From the NCBI RefSeq assembly GCF_021018805.1, contig NC_086248.1, forward strand, positions 24,746,922-24,810,921: a stretch of 64,000 nt of DNA, written 5' to 3'. Each line of letters begins with the position of its first letter. Position 1 is the first letter of the stretch. The stretch comes from Prinia subflava. Lineage: Eukaryota > Chordata > Aves > Passeriformes > Cisticolidae. Of this stretch, positions 47,320 to 60,179 are shown one piece after another. The translations under genes and the position numbers were made by a program. The notes beneath the pieces are model-generated. The model saw only the letters and a list, made by a program, of their open reading frames with translations. It had not been told where the DNA came from and did no database searches.

Positions 47320-50300
47320 TAAATATTTCTAGATACAATACTGATGTTAGTCCTTTGCCAAGGACTACAGCAGGCTCAGAGTTGCTAATGAATTAATGCC
47401 ACGGTTAACATGACTTTGCTATAAACCACAGAAGTTATATACAATGACTAAGCACAAAATCCATCCACGGGCATGGATGCCTGTAGATATCTCATATTCA
47501 TAGATCAAAATATTTCAGGAATATGGAAAGGAGGAAATCATTCCTATTTCCAGGTACCTATTCACAAACCCCCTGTTCTCTATTGCTCTTCTGATTAGGG
47601 TAGAAAGAGTAAATCCCTATATAGCCTGAATGTGCAACAATTTCTGGTCCCCACCTTCACAGGTAGCAGATGGTTCACTGCTCTATCAGACAGAGCTTTA
47701 ATATTTTTCAGTTTAAAATCAAAATCATCCAGTTTTAGCTTCAAAAATCAAAGCCCTGTGATGCTCACTGGAGGCAGAACACATGGCCCCAATTGCATCT
47801 GAAGGGTCCCATGGCACGGTGCTTGCTGGGGATATGCTGTTCCTTGTCCAGTGGAGGGCAGCAAAATATTTACTAAATATCCCTCCTTTAATGTCCTCAT
47901 CACTGACTTGTCTCAACAAATGACTTCATAAAAACATTGGAAGGGTTCCGTACTTCTTTGTTTGGTTTACAAGACCTTACTTATTTGTTTATTTTAGCCA
48001 GAAATAAGTTTTTAGAATCTCTGAGACTACTTTCACATCGGAGATCATGCCTTAAAACAAATAGTGCTTGCTGTATAAATAATTCTGTGGTAGTCCCATT
48101 CTTCCCAGAACTAATGACATCTTTATCAAGAGGAGGAGGATACTGTGCTCTGCCTCGAAGTCCACTCTTTGAAATGCTTGTGTAAATTCACCAGTGGTTT
48201 AAATGCAACTGCAAATCTCCAGTGCAGCTGTACCGGCATACTGATCATCTTGCATCATTCATTTGCTCTGAGCACAGTTATCTCAGCTTTTAGCTTAACA
48301 GAAAGGGGAGTCAGCAGCACTAATGGAATAGTTTGAAGGCTGTTCTAAGCTGGAAGCCAAATTAAAAAAGGAAAATATTTTAATGAATCTCCTAATGGAT
48401 TTTGTGCAAATCTCTTCAGTATAATCTGACTAGCAGATACATCTAGTTTACATTGATTTTCCATGGAAAGCTATTGATAATAACCTTCCTTGTAAGGACA
48501 GACTGACTGCAGAAAGAGTGCTGAGAATAAAATACATCTTGTCTAAAAGACTTTGGTCAAAATCACAAGAGCTGTAAAAGATCTTAACTGAAGGTTGCAC
48601 ATATGGTTTATAACTTGCAAAAAACTCACTCTCTTTGTTATATGATTGGGGTATCCTCCTGGAAATGAGCTCTCCTACTGTTTGGGTTTTTTTTTTTAAT
48701 GACAGCAAGGCAAAAGATAGAACAAAGTGTAACCACAAAGTGGTTTGGAGTCAGCAAGGGTACAGAGGCAGCTGCATTTGCCTCCTGCATCTGCTCACAC
48801 TTTACACTGAGCTGGCAATACCCGTGCCACAGAGCAGCTCCAGCAGTGGAGCTCTCCCTGGCAGGAGAGCAGAGCAGATGCCCGTGTCCCAAGGGTCACA
48901 ACTCTTGTGCTTCTGGTGCTGGTTTTAAGCAGTCAGTTCATGAGCTGGGGTTGAAATATTGAGGAGCACAGGCTGGAAACAACACACACATTATGGACAG
49001 AAATTTGAACCATGCAGGGGATTTTTCCTGTCAAATACTGGCAAAATTCAGTGGTTTAAACTGTAAATTAAGCAAAGAGCTATCAGCTAGATGAAGGTAT
49101 ATATTAGTGAGCACTTAGATAACATAGTGAGTGCACTGGAGAACCCCCTTGACACCATAAAACAGGCTGTAAGGAAAACACAATTAAATTATTCCTGATT
49201 ATATCCCTGGGAATTCAGGACAGAGTAGCCTGAGCAAAAGTAGAAATTCTCAGAAACAGAAAAGGTTTTGCTGTGTTTTTCACGAAGATATTGGCAGCTG
49301 ATTGTACTGTAAATACTCAGCTGCAGACAGTGAAAGTCAAGAAAATAATCATGCAACAGAACTGCTGAACAGCAAAGAGCCAGGACTGCAGCTGGGGAAT
49401 GGAAGATAGCAGGGCTCTCCTGCAGGACTGTCCTACAACCAGCAACAGTCTATTTGCAGCTGATGCCTTAATATAGGTAAATTTCTTGATAGCTGAGTGA
49501 AAATGCAAAAGAGACAGGAGATCTCCTAGAGAGAGGTGCAATTTCAGTCAGGGAAGAGGAATCCACTGACAGGACACACAGAGAGAATTTTATGGAGCAT
49601 TATTCCTAAATTTAAAAACTCCTAAGCTAGAATGAAGATCCTACTTCCTCTTGGAGCTGAATGAACTATCCATAAGAAATACTTATCCACATAGGACATC
49701 AATACTTATAATACATCTTGAGTAGTTACAATGCACAAAGTACCTGTATGTACACCTAGATTATACTTCATGCTTACACCTGACTCTGGCAAATTATTTT
49801 TACTGCACATGCTGTAGTAAATGTAATTACAGATAACACAATGCTCATTGAGCAAGTGCTGGCACACTTGGAAATCTTGAGAAGATAAGTGCTCTACTCT
49901 GCAGAATGCAGGGATTGATTGAAAAACTGTCCCAGCACCATGTTTGTAAGGTCACCAGGACCTGCTGAAGAGCCTGGGCAGGTCTCATTCAATGCAGTTG
50001 TTTCTCAACTGGAAAACATGAATGTTATTTCTAAAGCATATGGAGCTGTCTTAAGGGATTGTTTACAGTAGTATTAATTGCTATGGGGCCTGATCAGATG
50101 GAAAAGTTAAAAGGAACAAAGCCGGAAAAGTGAAACAATAGCAAAGTGAAGGAGTGGCCCAGTGCACACAATAACCAGGTCCACAGCTGCTCAAAAACAT
50201 CTCACCCACCCTGCTCTGTGGGACTGAACTGTCCTGCCAAGGTTGTCACAGAGACACCCATGCAAACACTCAAGCTAGAGTCTTTCCTTTCCCGATTTTG

Positions 50301-51225
50301 CTGGCTCCCCATCGGGCCTGGGGGTGTCACCCTGTCCTGCCCACACTGTAGTCCCTATTGCTGTGAGGTTCCACTTAGCTTCCATTGGTCTATGCCTGCT
50401 TAATTCTGATGCTTTTATAACACTAAGTGCCAGGATCAGGAGCTTCCTTTCAGCCTTGACAAAACATACATTTATCCCACTGGGATGAGAATCAACACAG
50501 TTTCTTCTCAGCTGGAAGCCTGGCACTGCACATTGAGGTATCACTCAATATTGTCTTGGCTATGCCTGGCCTCGTTCCCCCAGTATCTTCCCTGCCTTAA
50601 ACTGCTACATTACCTCCACCTCATGCAAAAATATGAGCAAAAGAGATGAAGTCTTTTACTCTCCTATCAGGACCTTCCCCCACATCTACAACTACTCACT
50701 GCTTTCCTCTTTTGTCTCTCCTTTTTAGTTCAGTATTTTTTGCCAGGACAGCAGGCAGCTCACTTGGAGCAACAGCTCAGACCTGGAATACAGCAAAGCG
50801 ACTTTGATTTAAAGTTCACCTGGGAGCACAGCATTCTGATCAGCCAAAACACATGAAGCAAAGTCTAAATGCATTAGTTTTGATATATGATAGCCCTGAC
50901 ACCACAGACTTACCTGTATTTCTACCCGGATTTTCCAGGCACAAACACAGGCTATCTGCTAAGAGTCTTCCATTTACTACTATCCCTGTAACTGGAATTG
51001 TAGAAAACAAAACAAGAATTATTTTCAAACAAAGCACAAGGGCGGTTTATACTCCTTTCCTGCAGTGAGAGATTTAACTCACTGGAAAAAAATAGGTACA
51101 ACTGCATTTTGATAAGCAGCTCATGGAGAGCCCAGAAACAAGCAGAAGGCAGAAGTAAGACACTTCTTGCGTTTGAGGGGTGCTTAGGCAGTGCAGCACG
51201 GTTCTGTTCAGAACAGCAGAGTTTT
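47320..51225. other. Non-coding stretch upstream of CpG island 2
   Basis: No gene is recognised. The part at 48,180-48,430 resembles conserved non-coding sequence (see findings). Frames of 80-97 codons at 48,448-48,962 on both strands overlap each other and lack domains. A GTGAGT splice-donor word on the minus strand lies at plus 51,077-51,082. Confidence 0.5.
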
Positions 51226-51229
51226 CCTG

Positions 51230-51830
51230 GTTGGCAGCGGGGGTGCAGCAGGGCAAGGACGGCGAGGAGGCAGCCGGGGCTCCTGCCCTGTTTCTGCAGC
51301 ACCCGACTGCCCCGGGCTCTCTCCCGAGCTCCAGCAGCGGTGGCAAAGCTGCAGCTGAGAGCAGAAAAGCATCCTGCCAAGCAAGGGAGCGAGCGGTGGC
51401 CGGGAGAGGACACCCGGCAGCTGGGACGAGGGACCTGGGCGTGCACAGGGAGCCGAGGAGCCGGAGGTGCAGCAGCGGAGCGGCAGGGCACGGTGCCGGC
51501 CCTGCAGGGCCCTGCGCCCAGCGAGGCCCGGCTCCCCGGGCGGGAGCGGGAGCGGGAGCGGGATGCCCGCCCCTCACAGCCTCTGCAGCGGCCCACAGCC
51601 TGAGCTGAAGAATGGCTCCTTTGTCCCGGCCCCTCTCTGGGTCTAAAGCCGTGAGTCATGCGGCCAGATGGCCGGGGCAGCCTCCGGGAACGGGGCTGGG
51701 GGAGGAAGAGAAGGAATGCCTCATTCCTGAAGGCTGCACTGATCCCTGAGGCTTAGGCAAGAAAACTGCAGGGAGCGCGCAGCGCCTGAGGGGTGACCGG
51801 GGGTCCGCGGCAGCCAAAGGCATCCCGGGG
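51230..51830. promoter_or_regulatory. CpG island 2, candidate promoter and first exon
   Basis: Some 600 bases are GC-rich with frequent CpG, flanked by AT-rich DNA. The centre (51,400-51,600) is richest and carries a G-run array. On the minus strand the first strong splice donor past the island is CCA|GTGAGT at plus 51,082-51,077, so a minus-strand transcript with a first exon from the island to 51,083 is possible. A plus-strand transcript cannot be excluded. The largest frames are 235 codons minus (50,952-51,659) and 164 codons plus (51,109-51,603). Both are arginine-, alanine- and serine-rich as expected from composition and show no known domain, so no CDS is called. Confidence 0.7.
51538..51562 (+). 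repeat. (GGGAGC)n array, predicted G-quadruplex
   Basis: Five GGG runs start at 51,538, 51,542, 51,548, 51,554 and 51,560, with loops of 1, 3, 3 and 3 bases. This satisfies the standard quadruplex pattern with one spare run. It lies within CpG island 2. Confidence 0.85.
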
Positions 51831-51834
51831 CAGG

Positions 51835-53035
51835 AGGAGAGCTGGGGATGCACCTTCAGACAAATGGACCTATCTGTTCATTGCTGCCTTGAGAGATGTG
51901 TGCGATCTCAAGGTGCAGCTGGCGAGCGGGGTCTCCCTTCCCTCACCATGCCACCGGCATGCCAGGAAACGAAACACTCCTAGAAGAAAGCCCCGTGGTC
52001 CCTGGGAGCCATCACTCGCTGAGCTGCCCAAAATAGAAACTGCACACTGGGTGCCAGAGGCACTGAGGCACTGTAACCAAGAAAATGGATGAAAAACAAG
52101 TGCTGAGCAACAGAGAGGTATTTTTGTGTTAACTCTGCCAAATGGATTATTTATACCCTAATCTTCTGCTGTTGGTATGACTGAGCTTTTTAAAGGAAAG
52201 TTGCAGCCAGCTTCTGCTGGTTATTTAATGAGGCAGATAAGCTCACATCTTAAAGCAGTTCCACCAACCTCTGGCTGCCATCCCACGCATACGGATTTCA
52301 GGATAATTCTTAAGGAAGGCAGAAAGTGACACTTCACAAAGAGCCATTCTGGGAACAGTGGGGCATAAGGACTGTCCAGACTGTAAACAGACCTGAAGCA
52401 GAAAAACTCCATCAAGTTCTGAAAGTGTCTTGCTTCAAAAGAAACATCCATGGCATGATGTGCTGGTTAGGGGCACTGGATCCTGGAAAGGAATGGACTT
52501 GGCCCAGGCAGTCTCTGCTGCCCAGAGAGTGTCAGTGAAAGCTGAAAGGCGAGGAGGCAAATGTACATAAACAGAGCAGGGTTCTCCAGTTCATGGGAGC
52601 CGGGTGCCCTGGCATTAGCACAGAGAACACTTGGAGAACAGAAAAAAAAGACAAAAGATTAGGTGCAGAAACCACCCTGAAAGATTCAAGGCAACAACAT
52701 TTCTATATTGAACAGCAGCATCTAAGCAACAGCGCCCACAAAGCTGACACATACCTGGAGCACACACCTGCCTTCAGATGCCTCCTTTTCAAAGGCCCAG
52801 AGCCCCTCTTCTGCATTATCAAAACCCAGGTGACTGAGTGACTGAAACCACCTACATGGGATGAGTAACAGCCTCCATCTTATTCTCATTAGTTCTGTTC
52901 GTGTCATGGTGGAAGAATGGTCACCCCCAATTATTCTCAAGAGACTATGCAGCTCACCACAGCTGCTGAAAAAACCTGAGCTAAATCCTTCCAGGCATAC
53001 TTTGGATATTTACACAGCAGAATGTATGTATAGTC
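51835..53035. other. Non-coding stretch after CpG island 2
   Basis: No gene or repeat is recognised. Overlapping frames of 60-99 codons exist on both strands without domains. Confidence 0.5.
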
Positions 53036-53039
53036 ATTT

Positions 53040-53435
53040 ATAACAGAATCCTAATACTGGGCTTCCATCACCTCTCACATCTACTGACGAGATCCTCCAT
53101 TCCTTGGCTATCTGTAATATCAGAATAGCTTATGTTCTCCTAAAATTTAACAGAAGTCTCCTTTACCACAATTTAAGAACATTGCTTCTTGTGCTTTTTT
53201 TCCCCTGGAGTATAATCTATTCCCTTTCCCTTTGGAGTATGGTTTAAAATATTTTAACAAACAGTGTTATCACGCCTCTCCTCAGTCTTCTTTTTTCTAG
53301 ACTAAACATCACCACTGCCTTCAACTCATAGGACATGATTTTTTAAACCTCTATCTTTCCGTTTCTTTGTCTCTGAACTCTGTCCAGCTCTGGTCCACAT
53401 CTTTTCTGAGAGTGAAGCACCCACAGAATCACATC
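53040..53435 (-). mobile_element. Old CR1 LINE fragment, reverse orientation
   Basis: The plus strand carries 'aagaacattgcttcttgtgc', 'cacgcctctcctcagtcttc' and 'tttttctagactaaacatca', then 'caactcataggacatg' and 'ctgtccagctctggtccaca'. These follow the order of the reverse-complemented CR1 3' region (landmarks such as cctcagtcttctcttctcc and ctaaacaacccca and ctcataggagag). The copy is strongly diverged and has lost its 3' octamer end, so it is older than the copy at 24.9 kb. Confidence 0.65.
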
Positions 53436-56334
53436 TGAAATTTCGCCAACAGTTTAAGTACTAAAATAGTCACTTTGGACATCTCATTATACAGTACCTC
53501 TGACATTACATCTCATTGCTGGACTTGTAGTTTTTGACTACTGGGGTTTTTCCCCTTCAGGCTTTCACCATGGAAAATAGAACTTGGGATGTTACCAAAC
53601 AGTTGGGAAGGGTATTAGAGACTCCCAAGCCGGGAATCTGATGGCTCTGTGTAGGAAACAAGTCCCAGTATAAGGGTAGACTTGAGAGAATAGGTGATAC
53701 CTTACTAGTTTATCCAGACTTGATAGTGAATTTGAGCTGATTCATAGTGAAGCACACTATGAATCTAGTAGCTCTAGTACAACCATTTCAATAAAATGAG
53801 AGGATTTCTGTTGCTGATCTGCTTTTTTAAACTGGAATTACTTCTTGAGCACCAAATTACTTCTTGATACATTATTCAAATCTATACCAATAGAAAAACT
53901 AAGGAGTAAGCACTACAAATAAAATTACTTATTACAAAAGCATATCCTGAAACAGATTCATTGGTGGAAACTGGTAATAGTTTCCTAACTTTGTGAGGAA
54001 AAACTTGAGTGTATTAAACAAAGGTCACAATAACCAGAGGAAAATACTGTAACGTGATTTAAGGCCAATGTTTAATTACTTGCTCTGCCTAATTATCTAG
54101 TGGACTCTGGCAGAATCCATATTGACTGATGTTTTAGTTACCTTTTAGAGTACTGAGATTTGCAAAACTTTGTCCACAGCTTCCAGTTACTCTAATTTTT
54201 TTTTTCTTTGGCATGAAATTTAGTATCTAATCACACTTTTTACATTTGGCTTATGATTGCCTACCAAACTATTTCTGAGGGCAGAATCTGACTCAGACAA
54301 TCCGGCATCATCATCCCCCCAGGACTGCATGTTTGTCTCAACCAGCCCGGCTCTATAATAAAAGCAACATTTGAAAAATTACCTACCCTTCAAATCCTAA
54401 AGTATCTTAATTTGTCCTTATCCAAAAGGCAGGTCTCCTGAGCTACTTTCATCTGTCAGTCAAAGTTCTGGCAGCTTTACTCAAAAGCTGTTAAGCTTCT
54501 CTATTCTCTCATTTGCCCATGTGTCTCTTTTCTTCTTGATGCCTTCATTATCTCTGCTACTGTCTCTGTGGTCTTGTCCTCAGTTATGGACTCTGGTTTT
54601 AGTCATTTCTAAGTGGAGAGAAATAAGGAGCCTGGGTGAATGTTTAGAATTAGCAAACAGGTGTGTTGGTGGATACTGAGGAAAGATCCTCGTGCCACAG
54701 AGAAGCATGATACCTCCATCAGGCACTCCATTAACATCAGAGCTCTTTTACCAACAGGTTTATACCAGACTATTCTGGGGGCTGGTTACACTCCTGCTTT
54801 TAAATGGTTGAGTACATTCCCACCCTAACTTTAGAAACTGGTTTGGTTACTATTCTTTACAATTTCTTCTCTATTAGCAGTTTCTTCCATGTTCTAGGGA
54901 AATAATGTGAAGTTCACAAGAAAGGTGAAAAGATTTTCCAGATTTGGAAGCTGCAGAAAGCACTGCAATGGGAAACTCACCCAGGCCTTGCACCTAACCC
55001 AGGAGATTTGTAATCACACTGATGCAAAGACTAAGATTTTAAATTCTCAGCTAAATCTAACAATCTTGTGAGCAACAAAATGAACAAAAGAAAAGAAAAC
55101 AGAGCAAGCAAAGGGAAAAAAAAAGTAATTCTTTTCATTGAAATTGAATTTGGGTTGCTTACCCCACAGAAAGAAAGACATCTGTGTTGAACAGGCTGAA
55201 GAGGAAATTTTCTGTAGACAGCACTTAGCATCAAGTCTCCTCTGAAATTTTAAAGAATTAAAATAAATTTTATCCAGGAAATAAGGGATTACCGAGAAGA
55301 ATGAAAACCCTAGATAATCTATATCTTTCAGAAGGAAGAGGCGAAAGAAGCATGTTGCACAGAGACCAAACTGTCTTGTGTAGCTGGCAGGGCTCAGCAC
55401 AGACTGCTCCAGCAGCATGTGCGCACATCTCTCTCCAGTCTGGCAGTGCCCCGAGGCCAGTGTGCCCAGAGTGACAAAAGTTGCTGAAATAACCCCATCC
55501 CTGCAGGCTGCAGCTGAGGGGAGGACAGGGGGATCAGTGCTGTGTGTGCAGGAGAGGATTTGGGGCATGTCCCAGCAGGCTTTCTGTGCTCCTCAGGGAT
55601 GAGCAGCAGCTCCTGGGAACTGCTGGCCTGCAGCCCACTGCGGGGCTGTTACCTGGTGCAGGCACAACTCACACCATTGGCTGATCCACCTCTGGGCTGG
55701 GAGAGATCCTGGCAGCTGCTGGGGATGCTACCTGTGCTAACAAGCTCCTTCAAAGGCAGTAAGTGTACTAATAACAAAAATTGAAGCCACCCATGTAAAA
55801 AGAGGTGCCTGGAGAACCAAGGATGCCAGCAACACCTTAGGATGAATGGTCAGGCCCTGTCACAAGCTGCAATTTAACATTTCTACCCATCTTCTAGGAT
55901 GACAAGCCAGCAGAAGCACTGCTTCCCAGAAGCATGCAGTGGTCTAGCACAGAGCAGCACTGCACTTAATCCTGTCATCCAAATTCTTCGTTGTTCTTGG
56001 AAAAGACGCCAGAATACCACGGGAGGAGCTGGCCTAATTGCTTCCTTTCATTACCATCTATGGATGCTTCTGTCAAGCTAGCCTCCTTTACTGACTGGGC
56101 TTCTTTACAGCTCCTGACCTTCAGCCTCATGAGAGGGTTGGAGATAGCAGCTTCATTGTCCACTTCCCCCATAGTCTATTTTTTAGCCTTTTTTAACACT
56201 CTCTGCCCATCATGGTCATTCAAAGTAGTTACTCTTTTCCACAACTAATGCTGCTGCTCAGTCTGAAGTGCAGGTTTTCTGAAGAATGTTATGGACAGGG
56301 TATTTTCTGCTTCCAACAGACTAGTGGCCTTTTC

Positions 56335-56349
56335 TTTTTTTTTTTTTTT
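56335..56349. repeat. Poly-T run (15 bases)
   Basis: This is an uninterrupted T run. Confidence 0.8.
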
Positions 56350-59300
56350 AAGCTTTCCAGGTATTTTTTTGCTTGACAGCTGAGTTTTATGTTACCTACT
56401 TCTAAATTCCTACAGCAATTAATTATTTTTCTGCAAAGCAGATATGGCACAGGGATCACCAAAGACCTCTAAGCATCCCACCTCCTTCCTCATTCCCGAT
56501 ACTCTGCGTTGGTTTTACCAGTAATCAGTATTTAAATAATGTTTAGCAGAATATCTATAACACCTGTTGTAGAAAATCATTCCCCATGCAATAGCATTAG
56601 AAACAGCAGCAGAATTACTACAGAAATTGCACAGCCTCAAGTTGTTTGCTGAGCACAGAGCACAGTTAAACGGGTACTGTTTTTCTAAACTTCATTGTGG
56701 CCTTTAATTACTGATCAGACACTGAAATTTGTATAGTAAAGCTTTCATTCCCTTGAGGTCTATCTTTCTTTTTAACCCCAAAAGTAGAGTTGTTTCAGAT
56801 CCCCAGTCCAACAACACCATGATCTGATTCCAGCAGAGAGGGTAGAGCAGTCCCTTCTGCCAGTGGTGGGCACTCCTCACCATCGTAGGACAGCTGTCTT
56901 GTGCAGCATCCCTTGGTGCTTGGCAATTTTATCTCAGTCCTTTGGATGCCAAGAGAAAAGTGGAAAATCTGTACAACAGAGATTCCTCAGGCCCATGTGC
57001 ATGGCCTGTGAATTGGTGTGTAGAAGATGCTTCTGACAGGAGGGTTGGATTGTCTTCCAGCTGTGACATCCAGACAGAAAAACCAACACTTTGTTGGAAA
57101 CTGCATTTCCAGCAACTGGAACAATTACAGCATACTCAGCAGGATAGGACTCCCTTCAACATATTGGGATAGAAACAACACAACAGAAGATAACCAAAAC
57201 CATTTTTGACTGAGTACTACTTAGAAGACTAGCACCTGAAAGCTACAGGAATTCATTTTTTTAAATGCTTTTTCCACTTGGACAGCAACCACACCAGAGC
57301 AAGGAAAGCTGATACAGAAAGAAGGCAGACTTAAAAAAATAGAGAAAAGTAAAGGAATTAAATCTACATTGTGAAGAATAGTACCAATCATAGTGTTAGT
57401 GCTTCCATAAGAGTCTCCATCTTCACATTTTTCACATTTTCAGCTACACAGGAGGTTGCAAACAAAGGAGAATTCTTATGGGGCAAAGCAGGAAAAATTA
57501 ACCAAAGGGTAGAAGGTTATTTTGAATCCAAAGCCAATCACCCCCAAAAACAAAACCGTAAGTTTTCTTCAGCCAAGTACTTTTATTGCTTAACTTGTGG
57601 AAAACTGTTCTATAATCAGAAAAACAATGAAATGGGTTTTTACTGTTTTGGTTATAATACATTATTATTTTCTGATAAGAACAATTGAGACACCTAAAAA
57701 TTTTTTGTCTTTATGAATAGATTTGCAGAGTAAAGTAGCCTGACCAACAAAAAAACAGTCCAAAACTAGGGGATTTTAAAACATTAAAAGTATGCACTTT
57801 AGGGTGCAAAGCCAGTTCTGCTTGCAGGGTTTATAATCTAGCCAACAGCATGAGAGATGACTTGAGAGACCCATGAAAAGGATCCTAATGCCACAATACA
57901 AACTGTTCTTGAGGGTGAAAAATAATTAAAGCAGAAAATTTGCAATAAATGTGAGCTTGAAATAATTTTATTACAGCAGTACCGAGAGAGTTTCTTGCAC
58001 TGTCTCTTGTGTTATATCATGTAGATGGCTTTTAACATCAATCTTATTTAATGTCCTATATACACCATACAGTAGGATGGTCATTTTAGCAGTACTGAGG
58101 GTAACTCCTAGCAAGATGGCCTGAATATAAACATCATTAGCCAAAGCATCTGCTCTTGGCCAGTGTCAGAGACAGAATATGAAAACAGACAAGCTTTTGA
58201 TTGTATCCTCTAAGGCCTACAGACTGCACAGAGATATTAGTTTGGGTCTCAGTAGCAAGTTAATGCTGTCAGATCAAGTCAATTCATCTTCATTTTGGTC
58301 TGTTCAAGCTGGCCAGGCACAGCCAGAGCCACAGTGCTGCTCTGCTGGGAGTTTATCTCCCAGGAGTTTCAGTCTCACTAGCTGTGAAAGAGGCTGGGTG
58401 GAAAGGAGCAGCCTGTGCAGGCCCGTGAAGGTGGCTGCTGCTTTCTCTTGGATGGATGTACGAAAGATCCCTGCAGGAGCAGGAGCTCACTGCTGACTTC
58501 CTCTGGTGAGGGCACTGCAAGGAAATAGACGTGGGGAAAGAGGAGGTATCAAGGTCTTTCCAAAGACTTTTGTCTACTTTAAATACATGAAAAGCCACTG
58601 AAACTGAGGAACCTGATAATGAAATAAAAGCTCTTTAAACATCACAGGATATTTCAATCAGTGGATGCCATGAAATAATAACATCATGAATGTAACACTG
58701 TCAGAGAAGTGAAAAACATCCAAAGGTGGGGCCACTTTGAAGGAGCCTACCTGTGACCACTGTGCACAGGCACTGCATGAAGACAGGAGCACTGGTCTGC
58801 TGGCAGCAGGACAGCCCCAAAAACTCTGTGACGAGACAGAGAAAACAGTGTATGGAAACAGTCTGAAAAGACAAACTTGCAAATCCAAAGCACATGTGTC
58901 CCTCAGCTGAGGGCACTCATGGAGCCAGTGCTACTGGAGGATCCCAGGGCACCTTGTGCAGGCCAAGAGGAGACACTGAGCCATGGGAGCAGGGACACAT
59001 GCAGACAGGCACTGCCTTGGGACAGGTTCTCAGGAGAAATCCACATGGAAGAAAGGAAATGGAAGAAAACCATTGCAGGAAGAAAATAATGGAATTTTAA
59101 TAAATCTCTGCAAATCAGCTATAGCTCACTCAGCCTTTCACAGTGCTGATGCACTGGGATTTTCCAAGACGTTTTTCTGAAGGAAAATCAATAACTAGAT
59201 AGAACACCTCCCCCAAGGGCTGTCGCAGGCTGGTGTCCAGCAGAGTCCCCATGATGGCACCACGAGCACCATGGCTACAGCTGTGCACTGCCCACAGCTG

Positions 59301-59374
59301 GAACCATGGTATGGCACTCAGGCCAGATGCCAGGAGCAACTCACATCCTCACCACTAAATCCACCCACCAAAAA

Positions 59375-59392
59375 GGGAGGGGGGGTGAGGGG
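59375..59392 (+). repeat. G-rich word, quadruplex-like
   Basis: The G runs GGG, GGGGGGG and GGGG are separated by a and tga, which can supply four GGG tracts with loops of 1, 1 and 3 bases. Confidence 0.6.
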
Positions 59393-59753
59393 AGGCACTG
59401 CCTCCAAACCAGCTATTAGCACAAGATGGGGACTGGTCCCAGCTCCCAGGTTGTGCCCAGGAATTGCATTTGAAGGCACAAATTGGAAAGGCCTGGTGTG
59501 ATTTTGGCCTGAGTCAACAGCTCAGTGCTACAGATAGGGCTGGGTACCAGTGCTCAGGCATTGCATGAGTACTGCCACGCTACAGTTCGTCCATTTGCTA
59601 GGCTGTATGCAAAGACCATGTAAATCTTTACTGGTAGATGCTATATGGAGACCAGAATATCCCTTGGTGTTAATACCCAACTCCAGCCACTGCTATAAAA
59701 TAGTGACAGTAACAGAAAAATATGAAGAGGCAAATCCAATGTTAATCTTTTTC

Positions 59754-59771
59754 TTTTTTTTTTTTTTTTTT
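59754..59771. repeat. Poly-T run (18 bases)
   Basis: This is an uninterrupted T run preceded by ctttttc. Confidence 0.85.
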
Positions 59772-60135
59772 CTTCAAGAGTTCTCTGTAACTTGAACAGT
59801 TACCTTGCGAACCAATAAATTTCACCTCTGGACCTGAGGAATCAGTAGAAACTGTAGCAAAAAAAGGCAAGCAGCAGACAGACCAATGTGATAGCCTGAG
59901 GAGGAGTGTTCCAGAAAACAAGGGAGTTATGTCTCAGCACACTACCAGAGTCATTGCAGGGGCAATATATCTGGAATAGTTTTCTTGGACTTCCAAAAAA
60001 AGTTGAAGAAGGTCCTTCCCAAAGACCTACAATAAACAAAGGCTGCTGTTAAGGAAAATGGAACATCTTTTATAGAATTATGCTTTTAAGGGTGGGAGGA
60101 GAAAATGTAGAAATAAAACAAATACCAGCTTTCAT

Positions 60136-60179
60136 ATGTTAGGGAAGGTTATGTTAGGTTCATAGGTTATGTTAGGGAA
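60136..60179. repeat. Imperfect tandem repeat of atgttaggg(aa)ggtt
   Basis: Three copies of atgttagg start at 60,136, 60,151 and 60,169, with ggtt linkers between them. Confidence 0.8.

Noticed and set aside
50952..51659. Frame of 235 codons (minus) and 142-167 codon frames on both strands in CpG island 2
   Set aside because: Same compositional artefact; no domain, and the C-terminal part lies in AT-rich sequence beyond the island.
55047..55568. 173-codon minus-strand frame
   Set aside because: It mixes GC-rich and AT-rich sequence, ends in a hydrophobic low-complexity stretch and has no domain; likely chance.
57371..57688. Zinc-finger-like CxxC spacing in a 105-codon frame
   Set aside because: Only one Cys pair with no histidines at the expected spacing and no repeated finger; chance.
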